A stretch of 64,000 nucleotides of DNA, taken from NCBI GenBank assembly GCA_030248215.1, contig JASANG010001433.1:124001-188000 (forward strand), read 5' to 3'. The DNA is from Enoplolaimus lenunculus. Taxonomy: Eukaryota; Nematoda; Enoplea; Enoplida; Thoracostomopsidae. Made by a program: the position numbers and the translations under genes. The notes under the pieces are model-generated. The model ran no database searches. It had not been told where the DNA came from and was given only the letters and a program-made list of their open reading frames with translations. Below are positions 25,695 through 37,777 of this stretch, one piece after another. Positions within the stretch are counted from its first letter, which is position 1. The number at the start of each line of letters is the position of its first letter.

Positions 25695-28600
25695 ATGAGC
25701 GTGTATTTTGGTGTCGGTCACTTTGCTGTTTTCACTTTGGTGTATGCAGTTTTTTCGCGGTGGACGGAAGGCGGAAACGTTAATGAGGAGGTAGGTGGCT
25801 TTAGGGATCTCATGCAAGTCTCCCCCTAAATTCTCATTTACAATTTCTACCCCAAAATCTCCTATGGTTTATCTCCTCCTTCAACCCATACTGGGGTAGA
25901 AGGTTGTTCATGAGATCCGCTTAAAGTTTGCGATTTTCTAAGCTGCATTATTTGCATGCAATACACTGCTGTAGTTTGAAGTGGTGTACCGAGGAATTTG
26001 GATTGGTAGAGTTTGTGACCAAAACTCAACCCCTTATACCATTGTATAGTGTTACTGAAATACGGAAAAACTTTTAACTTGTGTTCATCGCACTGGTGTC
26101 AGGGTGCAACCGGAATTACAATTTACCGGAACCGGAACCGGAATTTGAAAATTTTACCGGAACCGGAAAGTGAAAAATGCATTTCACCAAAAATTTCATT
26201 TTAATCATATGTTTTGCTCTATTATTTGTGAAACAACCTTAGTCGAACATAGGTATTTATTTTATTTGTTGTATTTTAGATTTTCGTGAAGTGAAATCCA
26301 CCATCATTGGCTTATATTCGGAGTACAAGTGGCTTTCAAAAGAGATTCTTAAAAATTAGCAAAGTTAAGAAAACGGCCAAATTATAACACCGGAATTTTT
26401 AAATCCGGTAAAAATTTACCGGAACCGGAACCGGAAGGTGAAAAAATGCCGGAACCGGAATTCCGGTTGCACCCTGATATATAGCACTGCCTTGGTGAAA
26501 CAGGGTTTCCGCCCCGCTTCCGGTGGTAGGGTGTGTGGTAGCTGCCTCGCTGTTTATATAGTTATATACAATGTGAGGTGTGTGTTAAAAATGTACAATA
26601 TTTTCAGGATATTGTTTATTCGGTTATGAAAAGCTTATTTTTTAGCTCAATTCTGTTGCTGTCCAAAAAAAGAATTCGGTTTTTCAAGATCGTTATACAG
26701 CAGCGAAAGCGACGATTCCTATTGTAATGATCTTCAATAATGTCCAACAGCCGCTGAATCAGTACGTTTAAAATTCTGTAGTAGTTTTGCGGAAGTAACG
26801 AATGAAATTATAATTTTTATTGCTCTTAACCGATTTGGAAAATGTATGATATATTAAAAACAGCATGTCTATGATTTACAAAGATAGACAATATATATGT
26901 CAAACTGAATACGAGTGCGCATTGAAACATTTCAGATTATGAACATTGTTATATATTTACTTTTTACTGCTAAATTTGCGAATTCTATAATTTTTTGGTT
27001 AAAACATCCGAGTTCAAAACTGTTACTTATCTACGTTTGAAATTTTCTTTGTGCGGAATCTGATATTCGATTGGCTTATACCTGATTTCAGAACCGGAGT
27101 TATACAAAAAAATCATATTTGGCTGGATATTGCCAAAATTATATATCCAGTGCACTTTAATTAACAATCTTGATCTATAGAGTTTATGGTGATACTTTCA
27201 GTCCTGGCGGTAATCAAGCGCAGACCAGCTTTGCTCATAAATTTGAAGTTGCTATACGTTCAATTCTGAAACATTCTTTTCGATCGGCTATCGTTCTGTA
27301 TTTGGTCGGTGATTCAAAAAGTTTTCAACTTGCTTCTGAAATTATTCAAACTGATCTTGCTGTCAATCGAATGGCTGTGAAACTTAAAGTAAGATGGCGG
27401 TAGCCTTTAAAACTTCATTAAGCATTTCAGCGAGAAATAATATAGGTTTTGAATTTAAAAAACTCAGCTGTGTATTGCATACAGTTACTATTTAGTGACT
27501 TGGTTTGTAACTTTTCATGGAACATTTTTTTGGAGAGACGCTTGCCAATAGCTTTTGTGAATTTTTTTTCGTTAATAGCACAGTTTGTTTGCTTGAAAAC
27601 CTACTGCGAACTAAATGATAAATTGCTAACTAAATTATAAATGCTATAGCCGTTTGAATTTAGTGGCTCAAATTGCGTTAAAGTGGTGTATCATGTTGCC
27701 CAGTGTATTTTTAGTTTACTTTTAGGTCATTCACGTGCCTGCCAGCGTAATAATTTCCGGTATTGAACGTCGTTTAACTCCACAATTTTTAAATTATTTT
27801 CGACACAACGCCGCTGATTATTACGGATCACCTTTGTTCAGTCTTTCTCTTGTCGTGCATGACTTGCCGGAATTTTCCCATTTGTCTCGAGTGATCATTT
27901 TGGATGCTGATCTTAAATTTCGGACAGATATCAGTCAACTTTTTCGAATTATTGACCAATTCAATAATCAGCAGTATATTGGGATTGCGCATGAACAAGG
28001 CCCGGTGTACAGGCATTGTTTTAGGAAATACCGGAATCGGAAGTGCAACAATAAGGCGGAATGTGAACGTCAGTGGACGATAGGTGGGCCACCGCCTAGA
28101 GGCAACCCAGGATTCAATAGTGGAGTATTGATAATGGATTTGGCGAAAATTAGACGCGACTATTCGTATCAAAGTTTAGTCAGCGAATTTGTTGTGGGAG
28201 CTATAGCGGCCAAGTATGAGTTCAAAGGAAGTTTGGGTAAGTTTGAGATGTGGAACGTTGGGGTGCATAAGTTTTGCGTTGACAGGTCAGGCAAAATTTG
28301 TGACTTAGATTGCAGGCGTGTGAAATTTGCGGCACGGTGCAAAACAATTTTATTGCATAAACTTTGCATTACAAAGCGGTCTGGAAATCAAACATCACAA
28401 AATTAATTCGATCAGTTATTTAGGGTTCAACCGGAATTCCTACAAAAATTCAATTGTTCCCGATCCTGCATTCAACGATGCAGGAACCGCAATTTTTACG
28501 ATTTTGTGGCAAATTGGTCAAAATCATTTATATATTGGAGACTTTGTCTTTGCAAATTTTTTTATGCCAAAATTTGGGTTTTGTACCTAGTTCAATTTTG

Positions 28601-30161
28601 TCACTAATTTGTTTCTGATGTGTTTCCGCGAAATTTAATGATGAAATGGACTGAAAATTCTCTTAAGCCATTTTTTGGCAAGTTTTCTAAAAAGTCCAAC
28701 AGTAATTCGGTGATGAAAATTATTTCAATTTCCTGTTCCAGATCCTGCATAAAACTATAGTGTATTACATTTACGGAGCGTGATTTAACGCTGGATCTTT
28801 TGTGGATTTTAGCTAGAAATTAATTACCCATTTCTTGCATCTTCATGTATCTCTATTTACATAATCTACGTAGCATATGCTCACATCTGTCATCCAATTA
28901 AGCATATGCTTACATTGCTTTAACTCCCCATGTATGTAACAACAGTGTTTTAGCTAATTCTTTTGCCATGGTCCATAAAATTACTGATTGGCTGAAAACT
29001 ATCTTCGCTTGAACAGGGTGCGATCGGATTTTAATTTACCCGATACCAGAACCGGAATCGGATAGTGAATTGTTTATTGATTTCGGATATCAACCAGATA
29101 TAATACCTAACTTTCTGGGGTTTGAAGTATTTGAGCCGCACAAAAGCACATGTTCATTGAATTACGTATAACTAATTGTTAGCTTGAATCTTTCATTTTT
29201 ACTTCACTGTATCAAAACCTGAACATCTTGATTTGGCCAAAAATACAATCGAAGCAAGACTTTTAAGACGTTCATTTGAAAAAACTAAAAAAGCAGTTTT
29301 ATGAAATTTGGAACTACCACCACAAATATCCGATATTCGGTACGCCTGTCCGCTTTTTGAGGTAGTCCGATCTTACATTCATCCTGTCGTCGCTAACTCT
29401 TAATTTTTTATATAATCGGTTCGTGTTTGTACATATAACATATATTTACGCAAGATTTTCAACCCACACCAATGTGGTCGTCCGTGTAGTCGATGGGATA
29501 CATTTTTATTACACGGAAACCGCCGACTGCATACTGTCGTCCCACAATACTTATTTTTTGCAATTATGTAGCATGCAGCTGAAACGACTTTTATAGTAAT
29601 CCAAGGTGCGCCTTGAATGTATTGTAGTCAGCCGAATAAGGATGGAGGTAATGAGAGACGGTCCAATATTGAGTTGCAATCAATAAGAGTTCGTATCCCT
29701 AATCAGAGTCCGTTGGTGGATAGTAGATATTTTGTAATTTCAGTCCATACAAGAGACCAAAAGCAGAATGACCTAGGCTACTCAAAATGTTACAAACACT
29801 CAGGCAACCAGCATAAAATATATTAAATCCAGGAAGAAATAACGGACATGGCAATCAACAAAAATTCTTTGAAGTAAGTTAAAGCCTTACCAAACGCAAC
29901 CAAGCCCAAGTATTAAAATTGATGTGTTACTTTATTATTTATTTATTTTCGGTCACAGGGGATCAAGACTTTCACACCCTTGCATCGATTGAACATCCAG
30001 AGTATTATTATGTATTGCCGTGCAGTTGGAATAGACAACTTTGTCAATGGTGGCGGACTGATGGTGGATATGCGAATGTGTTTGACGAGTATTTTAAATG
30101 CACCGATCCTTGGGTTCATGTGTATCATGGAAATTGTAATTCTGCAATTCCGGAAGACTAA
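25695..30161 (+). CDS. XXYLT1: Xyloside xylosyltransferase 1-like protein, paralogue A
   Basis: Exons: 25695-25790 (proposed first exon), 26646-26761, 27181-27388, 27726-28236, 29959-30161 (TAA); 377 residues. XXYLT1 adds the second, alpha-1,3-linked xylose to xylose-glucose on Notch EGF repeats in the ER. The GT8-type core is clear: DADLKF (metal/donor DxD), GPVYRHCFRKYR, GGPPPRGNPGFNSGV, GDQDFHTLASIEHPEYYYVL, CSWNRQLCQWW and the closing YHGNCN-AIPED block, all very close to the human enzyme as I remember it. The first exon was chosen because it starts with Met, encodes a hydrophobic stretch (HFAVFTLVYAVF) like a type II anchor and joins in phase 0; it is the weakest part. Compared with paralogue B it has an extra intron (26762-27180), about 12 extra residues beside it, and a Cys-containing insert (KCNNKAECERQW). 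Confidence 0.87.
26100..26476 (+). repeat. hAT-like non-autonomous element in intron 1 of XXYLT1-like A
   Basis: Same inverted ends as the 16232 copy (CAGGGTGCAACCGGAATT / AATTCCGGTTGCACCCTG) and nearly the same core, so insertion was recent relative to other members. The flanks (ACTGGTGT left, ATATATAG right) show no target duplication. Confidence 0.78.
29014..29365 (+). repeat. CAGGGTGCGATCGG element in XXYLT1-like A intron
   Basis: Starts CAGGGTGCGATCGG with ACCGGAATCGGATA downstream. Its interior (GTATTTGAGCCGCACAAAAG, then AACTAATTGTTAGCTTGAAT) matches, with divergence, the element at 37320-37692, showing a second sub-family. The right end is decayed. Confidence 0.6.
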
Positions 30162-31819
30162 AATCGGTTATGGGCTGAAATTTTTTGTATATTATGGTTG
30201 GTTGAGCATAATTTTTAGATGTTAATTTGGTGTGATTTGCTTTGGTCCAGGGGCGTACCGAGAGGGGGGGCGAAGGAGAGGGAGCCGCGCCTCCCGGGCC
30301 ATTCGGAGTTATATAGTAAGTGCGTCATAATTTTCATCAGATACAAAAATTACGCCTGGTTTCTCGCTTGCTTCGCTCGCGATGTTTTATATATACTGTT
30401 CAAATTTCGAAAAATCTTTTGCGTGCGGCACTTTTCAAAGGTAGACATCAAAATCAAATTCCATAGCCTGACCAACTTAAAATTAAAAATAGTAATAAAA
30501 ATTGTGCAAAGCTTCACATTTATTTACCATCTAGACTAGGCGGGGACCGGTTTTTTGCTTTAGACCCCGCGCTTCATGAATAAACAAAATGTTTTGAAAC
30601 TTTTCCAGAGGGATTTATTGCTGAAACATTGCATAGTTTCTCACTCGGTTCGCTCTCGAATTCGTCAAAGCTCAATCTAAATTCTGGCTTCGAGCCTTGG
30701 CTCACTCTGTTTCAACTTCTAGTGCCTAGAAATATTTCAAATTATACAAAATTCCCCCACAAAAACTCCACAAGACAACAGCGTGTAGCTTTTCGCTCGC
30801 GATTTTATTAAATCATGGTCACGTGGCAAACAATTCGACCTGTTCCAATTGCCAAACTGCCAAAATTTTACGTACATATATAAGAGAACTCTGAAATTGG
30901 TCTCGGAGACAACGAGGGGAGCGTGACCAACCTCATAAATCCCACCAAAAATTGAGATCCGTACTGCTAAAGATTCTAATCTTGCTTTATATGTGGAAAC
31001 CAAAGACACGGACGTAACGGGGTGCGGCCACCCAAGTTGCAGACCGTAAACTGTAGCTTTCAGGGATTGCTCTATGCATGGGCGAATGTAACCTTTTTGT
31101 GTATATATGCTGTACATATTTTTGCATTTTGTTGCCTTTTCCTTATGCAATTATAATTTTTGGTACATTGTGTTTGTTTAGTATTTAACGGTTTTTTGGG
31201 AAAAATTACCCTTTCAAATTACTAGGTAACTTCGACAGAAGTTAAGTTTTTCGAATGCTTATATAGTAGGTAATCAAGTCATTAAATAATCATCTATTAC
31301 TCTGTGTTTTATTCTTTTTAGCTGTTCCGAATCAAAGAAGGTTGTTCGATTTTGAGTCCCAATCGAAATTAGTCCCTTTCTCTAATACGAGTCCGTAAAC
31401 GGATAGAGTCTTTAAACCTTAATTAGAATCCATAAATGTCAATCAGAGTCCAAATAAATATCAGTCTGCACGTTTTATTCGGGTCCCTACAGTGGGTTAA
31501 AGAAACTACGTTTACTCTCTATTCCTCTACGTTTTCATTGGATCATTTAAGTCGTTACTTGTATTTTTGACATTCCTTTGCTATCCATAACGTTTTATGT
31601 TTGCAGGTAGTAAATTGGACGGGTTTTGTGTTTTCCTGTGCCTAGGTCAAGATTACATGTGAAAAATCTTAAAAGAATAAGTATAATGTTTTTGATATTC
31701 AGATGGAGCAACATTGACATTACCAGAACAGGCATTTAGCACTCTAGTATTGCTCAAAAATTGTTTTGTTGCAATGTTTAAGTTATCGTTAATGGAGGTC
31801 GATTTAATGCTTGAGCCGG

Positions 31820-32612
31820 TGTCGTATAATATTTTGACTCCCCTAATGTATTATATTTTCACCCCCATTATATTTTGACTCCCCTATATTATGTTTTGAC
31901 CCCATTATATTTTTATTTTAATCAAGACATTTCAGAAAGCATAAAACTTAGCATGGTTGAAATTTTCAAAATTTATTCAAGAAACAGACACTTTATACAA
32001 CAAACTGTGACTTAAAAGGTAATATATAAGCATTTTAAGAAAAACAAAATCAGAAAACCGCGTGCTATTATTTGATCTAACTTGCACCATGCTGTGCTTG
32101 TTTGTCCAATTTGTTGATTTTTTGTATAACGATTTTTTGCTGTATCTGCGTGGCTTTGGCACACTCAGCAGCTTTTGTTCTTGCAGCGGCCAACATTTTG
32201 TCCTCTGTGGCTAATCGATTTTCTACTGCTTTGTCATCGCACTCGTGGACTGCATTTCAATCATTGATATCAACTTCAATTGGTAATTGTGGTTTGCATC
32301 CAAACATAAGCTCACACGGCAAAGCTTTCGTCGACTTTACACGTTAATTCTATACGAAAATGCTATAGATTGGCCAGTATTTTGTTGTATCGCACACTTT
32401 TGTCAGTTGGTTTTCCATGATTTGGTTAAACCTTTCAGTTGGTCCTTGCGTTTGTGGTAGTACGCGGTTGAAATCGCCCGACGAGCACATCATACTCTGC
32501 AAGTTTTTCAATTTAGTTCATTGCAAAATTCCGATCACTGATCGATTTGTAAAATAATACAATGGGGGTCCAAATATAATGCATTTTAGGGGAGTCAAAA
32601 TCTTATATGACA
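31820..32612 (-). mobile_element. Ginger-like DNA transposon remnant with integrase fragment (broken)
   Basis: The left end TGTCGTATAATATTTTGACT and the right end AGTCAAAATCTTATATGACA are imperfect inverted repeats extending about 55 bp. Both sides are flanked by CCGG (31816-31819, 32613-32616), a 4-bp target duplication. On the - strand, about 32100-32510 holds a degraded fragment resembling the C-terminal part of a Ty3/gypsy-type integrase core (TQGPTERFNQIMENQL is recognisable). TIRs plus a 4-bp duplication plus a gypsy-like integrase are the features of Ginger elements, DNA transposons related to LTR integrases. At 793 bp it is a deletion derivative, clearly broken in several places, old by its decay. 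Alternatives: a gypsy fragment captured by an unrelated TIR element, or a Polinton piece (less likely; those leave 6-bp duplications). Confidence 0.7.
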
Positions 32613-32870
32613 CCGGAGGCACAGCTCCGATTGTTGTCGGTGTACGGTTGGTGGAAATCATAAGAAGACAATATTCAAAATCGGATCATTTCTGTCCTAC
32701 TTCTCAGTAGATAGCTGAAAAGGGTCGAAGACATTCACAACACAATGAGCAGTTTACACTTTGTAGACTTTGAGAAAAAGTAGCAGAAACGAAGGTACGT
32801 ACTAAACGGCGAGCTAAATATCTGTCTACATCTATGGAAAAGGGATTCACTACGACTCTCGTCGTTTGCG

Positions 32871-33302
32871 TTGTCCCAACTGTCCCATCTGTCCAACAGT
32901 ACCATCTGTCTCAATTGTCCCGTTTGTCCAAACTGTTACATCTGTCCAAACTGTCCCATCGGTCACGCTGTCTCATCGGTCCCATCTGTCCCGTTGTCCC
33001 ATCTGTCTCGACTGTCCCATCTGTCCCATTTGTCCCAACTGTCCCCGCTGTCTCATCGGCCCCATCTGTCCCGTTGTCCCATCTGTCTCGACTGTCCCAT
33101 TTGTCCCATCTGTCCTATCTGTCCTAAGTGTCCCAACTGTCCCATGTGTCCCAACTGTCCCATCTGTCCAAACTGTCTCATCTGTCCAAACTGTCCCATC
33201 TGTCCAACTGTCCCGCTGTCCCAATTATATTTTTGTTATGTACTCCTGGTACATTTCTGTCCCGGAAAATGGGACGGCCTTTGGGGTAACATTGGCCGGT
33301 TA
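32871..33302 (+). repeat. Minisatellite-cored TIR element, copy 1 (one end)
   Basis: 32871-33222 is an array of 9-15 bp units built on CATCTGTCCCAACTGTCC. It is open in several frames, giving spurious Ser/Cys/Pro-rich translations. The right side (33226-33302) has TGTCCCGGAAAATGGGACGG and GGGGTAACATTGGCC, the same terminal sequence as the element at 39577-39973. A matching left end is not evident. Confidence 0.78.
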
Positions 33303-34811
33303 TTATAATACGGATTGGTTATAGTCGAAAGTGAGTGAAGTACGTATACGCGACAAAATTCGCAACAGTAAATATTTGCTGTGTACTGAAGTCGTTTAAC
33401 ACATCCCAAGGCTATAAACTGCGCTGGCTGCATAGAAACTAACAACATTCTGACTATAGACAGACTAACTGACCTCAGCATTTAAATGAACAGGAGTGCA
33501 AGTCTCAGTATGGCGGTAGCAATTTTGCGCATAACATATCAGTCGACGACAGTGGGGTTTCAGCGCTTTAACTGTTGTCAACGGGGCTTTAAGACACTTG
33601 TGGAATAACTGCAAAACCTACGTACGTCTACTGAAGACGCTTTGATAATGTTAATTCCTTTGAAAGACTTATAAATCGTTTGTTGATTATAAAAATATAT
33701 AAGCAAAATTCGTTTTAATTTAAGTTCGAGAAAAAATTTACTAGAAAATTCAAAACAAACACATACATTGGCTTAGCCAGGCTTTTTGTTTGGGGACCCA
33801 CATTTCTGAACTGTACGGGTTGTGCTTTATTGCGCATTTTATGCCTGAGGTGTGTGATTACAAATAAGGAATGCGTTTCCAAAACCAACTCCGCTTCAAA
33901 TATTTAATGTTCGCGACTGAAACTATTAAAATTTCAACATTAGCTTAAGTGCGGTATAACACATACGTGCCTAGGGTTGCCCGTCCCCCAGTGTTCAACT
34001 TCAGGCCTTTTGCAATGGCAAATCAAGAATTTTTCGGTGGGCATTTGCACTACCCCGAGCTATACGCCGATACTAACATTAACGGTTTTCCGATAATATC
34101 TTATTTTTGAGTACGGAACATGTGAAGTATTAGCCATTTTCTCGAAGATATGTCAGCTATGTTAATGTAGTGTGTAAAACTCAACTAGAAAATAGTGATG
34201 TGCCGACTCCGAAGTGTTGCCAACGCGATACCGATTCTTATTTTCAAATTTTGCCGATGACAAACCTACATATGCCCATATTGAATTCGATACTAATTTT
34301 TATACAATCGTTCTTTAAAAACGTTAGTATTACGAAATTACATGGTCATAAACGTAAAGGTTTGAAACCCAAAAAGCATAAACAACTATTATGACAAGTG
34401 CTAATTTCGCTCAATTTCATAGAGTGCACATTAGACACTGCAAGTGTATTGAATGACCACATGTCAATGACGTTATCATATGAGGGGAAACGCGTTAAAT
34501 TTAGCACATTTGTTTAATAAGCAGCTCCTAATCATTCCTGCTGCAATGTTTGGTTGGATTGAAACGAGGGTCATTATTTTCATGGGGGCAATATTTCGTT
34601 CCTATATTGGCCCTGTAAAAATATCCGGGGGTCTCTTTTCAATGGGATCATTTTTTCACACAACAGTACTATGAAGATCGGATCCCCATAAAAATGTGCC
34701 TGTGGTCATTTTTTCATGAGACACCGGTATTAAGATAAGTTTTTTGTATCGGTGTTGAGAAAGTTTAGTGGAAGTTATAGTTTTGCAGTTTTAGCTATTA
34801 TATAAGTTTTC

Positions 34812-37080
34812 ATGTGCAATAACTTAAACTGCTGTAGCAATGAAGATATGATACATCGCATTATTACAACTGCGTTCAAAACTGCCGCATGTTGCCTTAC
34901 TATTGCATGCCTTGTGTACATTTACTATTCGTTTGGCGCAGCACGACTTGCACCGCCACACGATATCATACGACATTTGAAGTCAAATGATTCACCGCCT
35001 GTGTCAGACAATGAGATTTATACGGTAAATTTAGATTAATGTTGTATTGTCTTTATTTATGACGCCAAAAATGAAAACGTTTGTGATGGAGCGTTGTCGT
35101 AAGTACCTCTTGATGATCTTGATGACATTGAATTTGTTTTAAACTTGTATATGAACTCAAATTTTAAATTTTTGTTATAATCTTAGGATACCACAGTGGC
35201 CTCGCCCGACAGCATCAGAGAACTGTCAACAAGTAAGGCGCGAATTACGATTCCTGTTATGATGATATTTAACAATGTTGCTATTCAGCAAAGCAATTTG
35301 GCGAACAAATTTCGGATTATGATCGAATCCTTGCTGAAACTTTCAGCGAATTCAACACAGATTGAGCTGTATCTAATTGCGGATGCTCAAAGTTTTAAAA
35401 TAGCAACTGCAATTTTGAAATCGTTGAGTGAAAAAGCGCGCAAGGTTTCGCTTGCTAAGGTATGATAGAATAAATCTTTGATGCGTCATTTAAGTTGTGA
35501 CCAAGGTTGTTTTTGAGCAAAATTAGTGCGAAAGCACATTTAACTTATTTTCTCACAAATGGCACCATTTACAGGTTTCAACAAGCCACCCATCATCAAA
35601 ATTTATCGAAAATCTGCGTTTGACTACGTTTGCTACTAGAAATTTCGCACTTGATTTATGTTGTAATTATGTGTATTAAATTCAATTTTTTGAGTTATAT
35701 TAGCTTATTTAGCTTCTAATTTAAAAATTGCTTTTCGCACATTGCAGTAGTTTTTCACACACGTCGAGAATGTTTTGCACAATTTTGCACACTCCAAAAG
35801 TTGAAAAATAATACCTAATCGAAAAGTAAAGTTTTAATGATGTCGGTGGCGGATTTTCTCGGATTTAAAGAGGCACATTTCTAGTTGTACCCTGGTTATG
35901 AGTATTATATAAATTGTTATCCTGTAACAGCTCATATTAAATAATGGTGTCACATCAACTAATGTGGTCAAAAGGAATGCTCTCTATTTGTTGTGTTTTT
36001 TATTTTCTTTTTATATTTTCTCAGTGAATTTTTTGTTTTTTAAGTTACATCACATGCATAGTGATCAAATTGGTAATGACATTCAACGTCGTCTTAGCAC
36101 TAAACTTTTATCGTATTTCCGGTATAAACCAGACGCTTACTATGGAACTGCGCTATTTTTCTTATCACTAGTCGCTCATGACATTCCAGCTTTCAGCACC
36201 TTAAGCCGTGTGATTTTACTTGACGCTGATCTCAAGTTTAGATCTGATATTCAATTATTGTATCAACTATTCAATGAATTTAATTCAAATCAACTAATTG
36301 GGATGGCGCATGAAGCTTCCCCAGTGTATCGGCATGTGTTTGCAAAATTTAGGAATCAAAATGGTAATGGGGGTAACGCACACCGTGTAGGAAGTCCACC
36401 CCCTGAAGGTCATCCAGGGTTCAATAGCGGTGTGTTATTATTGGATTTGGATAAGATTAGAGCGGATCAAAAGTTTCAAAATCTTATTAATGAACAGCAA
36501 GTGGAACGAATGGCGAATAAGTATTCGTTTAAAGGACATTTAGGTGAGTAGGTGAGGTATTTTTAAAGTAAGATATTCAGAACTAGCGCGGTTCACGCTG
36601 TGGTATGACTAACTGCTGGTAATGTTAAGTTTGTAAGTAGTTATTGAGTTGATATTTATAGCAACAATAATATTTCAAAACGCGTGAAGTAAAACTTGTT
36701 TAATAATAACCAGGACGTAACTGGATATACGTTTAGCGATAAAAAATTTGTCCGTTTTAGTTATCGAATTCTGAAACATCCGACATATACCTATTTTTAT
36801 GCTCATAGCTGTAAATCATTTTTCTGTTTCCGTCATTTACGAATCCGCGAGCCTTTGTGATGTTAATGTTATTTTAGGTGATCAAGATTTTCACACGCTC
36901 GCTTCAATGGATTACCCCGAATACTATTATGTATTGCCGTGCAGTTGGAATCGGCAGTTGTGTCAGTGGTGGCGAAATCATGGAAGTTACGCACATGTGT
37001 TTGATGAATATTTTAAATGCGACGAGCCGTGGATTCATATTTATCATGGAAATTGTAACACGAGAATTCCGGATGATTGA
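34812..37080 (+). CDS. XXYLT1: Xyloside xylosyltransferase 1-like protein, paralogue B
   Basis: Exons: 34812-35024, 35187-35459, 36045-36543, 36878-37080 (TGA); 395 residues, the same size as human XXYLT1 (393 as I recall). Residues about 25-43 form a hydrophobic span after a short Cys-rich N-terminus, as in a type II ER membrane anchor. The catalytic domain shows DADLKF (DxD), SPVYRHVFAKFRNQ, GSPPPEGHPGFNSGV, YSFKGHLGDQDFHT, CSWNRQLCQWW and HGNCNTRIPDD. The last two introns sit at the same positions and phases as in paralogue A (phase 0 before the DxD exon, phase 1 inside the Gly of LGDQD), so the two genes arose by duplication. The acceptor at 36045 was preferred because one at 36025 gives an immediate stop. 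B keeps the more human-like insert region and probably holds the ancestral role. Confidence 0.92.
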
Positions 37081-37319
37081 CAGCTTTTAGGGGAGTCGTT
37101 CGAATGTTCAGTGACATTAGTTGAAGTATCTACGTACGCAAATTACGCAAATTGATAGCAATATTGATATTGACTAGTTCAGAATATAATTGTCTGAATT
37201 ATACATGTGCCGTATCGTTCTGTATTGTTTCAACTCTAGGTTGACAATTTTGGCATTGTCCTCGTCTAGGTGTAAAGTTATGGTACGCATCGTTGAGCAC
37301 TGTTGGTTTGTCAAGGTCT

Positions 37320-37692
37320 GTAAAGCGGCCGGATATTAATTTACCGTGTACCGCAACCGGATATCAACCGGATATAGCATGCACATATGAGAAGTGTTGA
37401 AGGTAAATGAGTCGCTCAAAAGTATATGTTTACTGGATTAAAATTAATTGTTAGGTTGGATTTTTCATTCTATTCGAGTTAGCGAAAAGCTTATCAGCTT
37501 TACTTACGCATAAACAGAATCTTAGCCAGATGTTAAATATTCACGTCCACTTGTCAAATGCTGTTTTATGGTGTTCAGGACCACTGCCGTAAAATTTTCG
37601 ATATCCGCTAGGTTTATACCGGATAGTGAAGCGGATACGGATATCGGTTTTTGCGGAATATTAAACACAACCGGGTATCCGGTCCCACCCTT
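37320..37692 (+). repeat. CCGGATATC sub-family element
   Basis: Left part GCGGCCGGATATTAATTTACC, right part CCGGGTATCCGGTCCCACCCTT. The interior matches the 29014 element. The ends are diverged relatives of the CAGGGTGC ends. Confidence 0.6.
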
Positions 37693-37777
37693 AGAAAAAG
37701 TTGTGTGCTTGGGATCACGATTAAGCTAGGTTTCACCTCCTTAGCATTACCGTTGCCAAAATTTTTGTTTATTTTTA

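Larger units (their letters stand above)
30162..34811. other. Spacer between the two XXYLT1 paralogues
   Basis: No host gene recognised. 30240-30300 has a CAGGGGCGTACCGAG-like transposon end and a G-rich run. 31350-31500 repeats an AATCAGAGTCC theme also seen near 29690. The Ginger-like element and the minisatellite-cored element are listed separately. 33300-34810 shows nothing I can identify. Confidence 0.5.

Noticed and set aside
32871-33222. CRISPR-like repeat array
   Set aside because: Units are contiguous without unique spacers, and the DNA is animal.
32834-33324. Overlapping Cys/Ser/Pro-rich proteins
   Set aside because: They are translations of a minisatellite in several frames.
34480-34700. 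Second Ginger-like end (CATGAGACACCGG)
   Set aside because: Similarity is only about ten bases and no opposite end was found.
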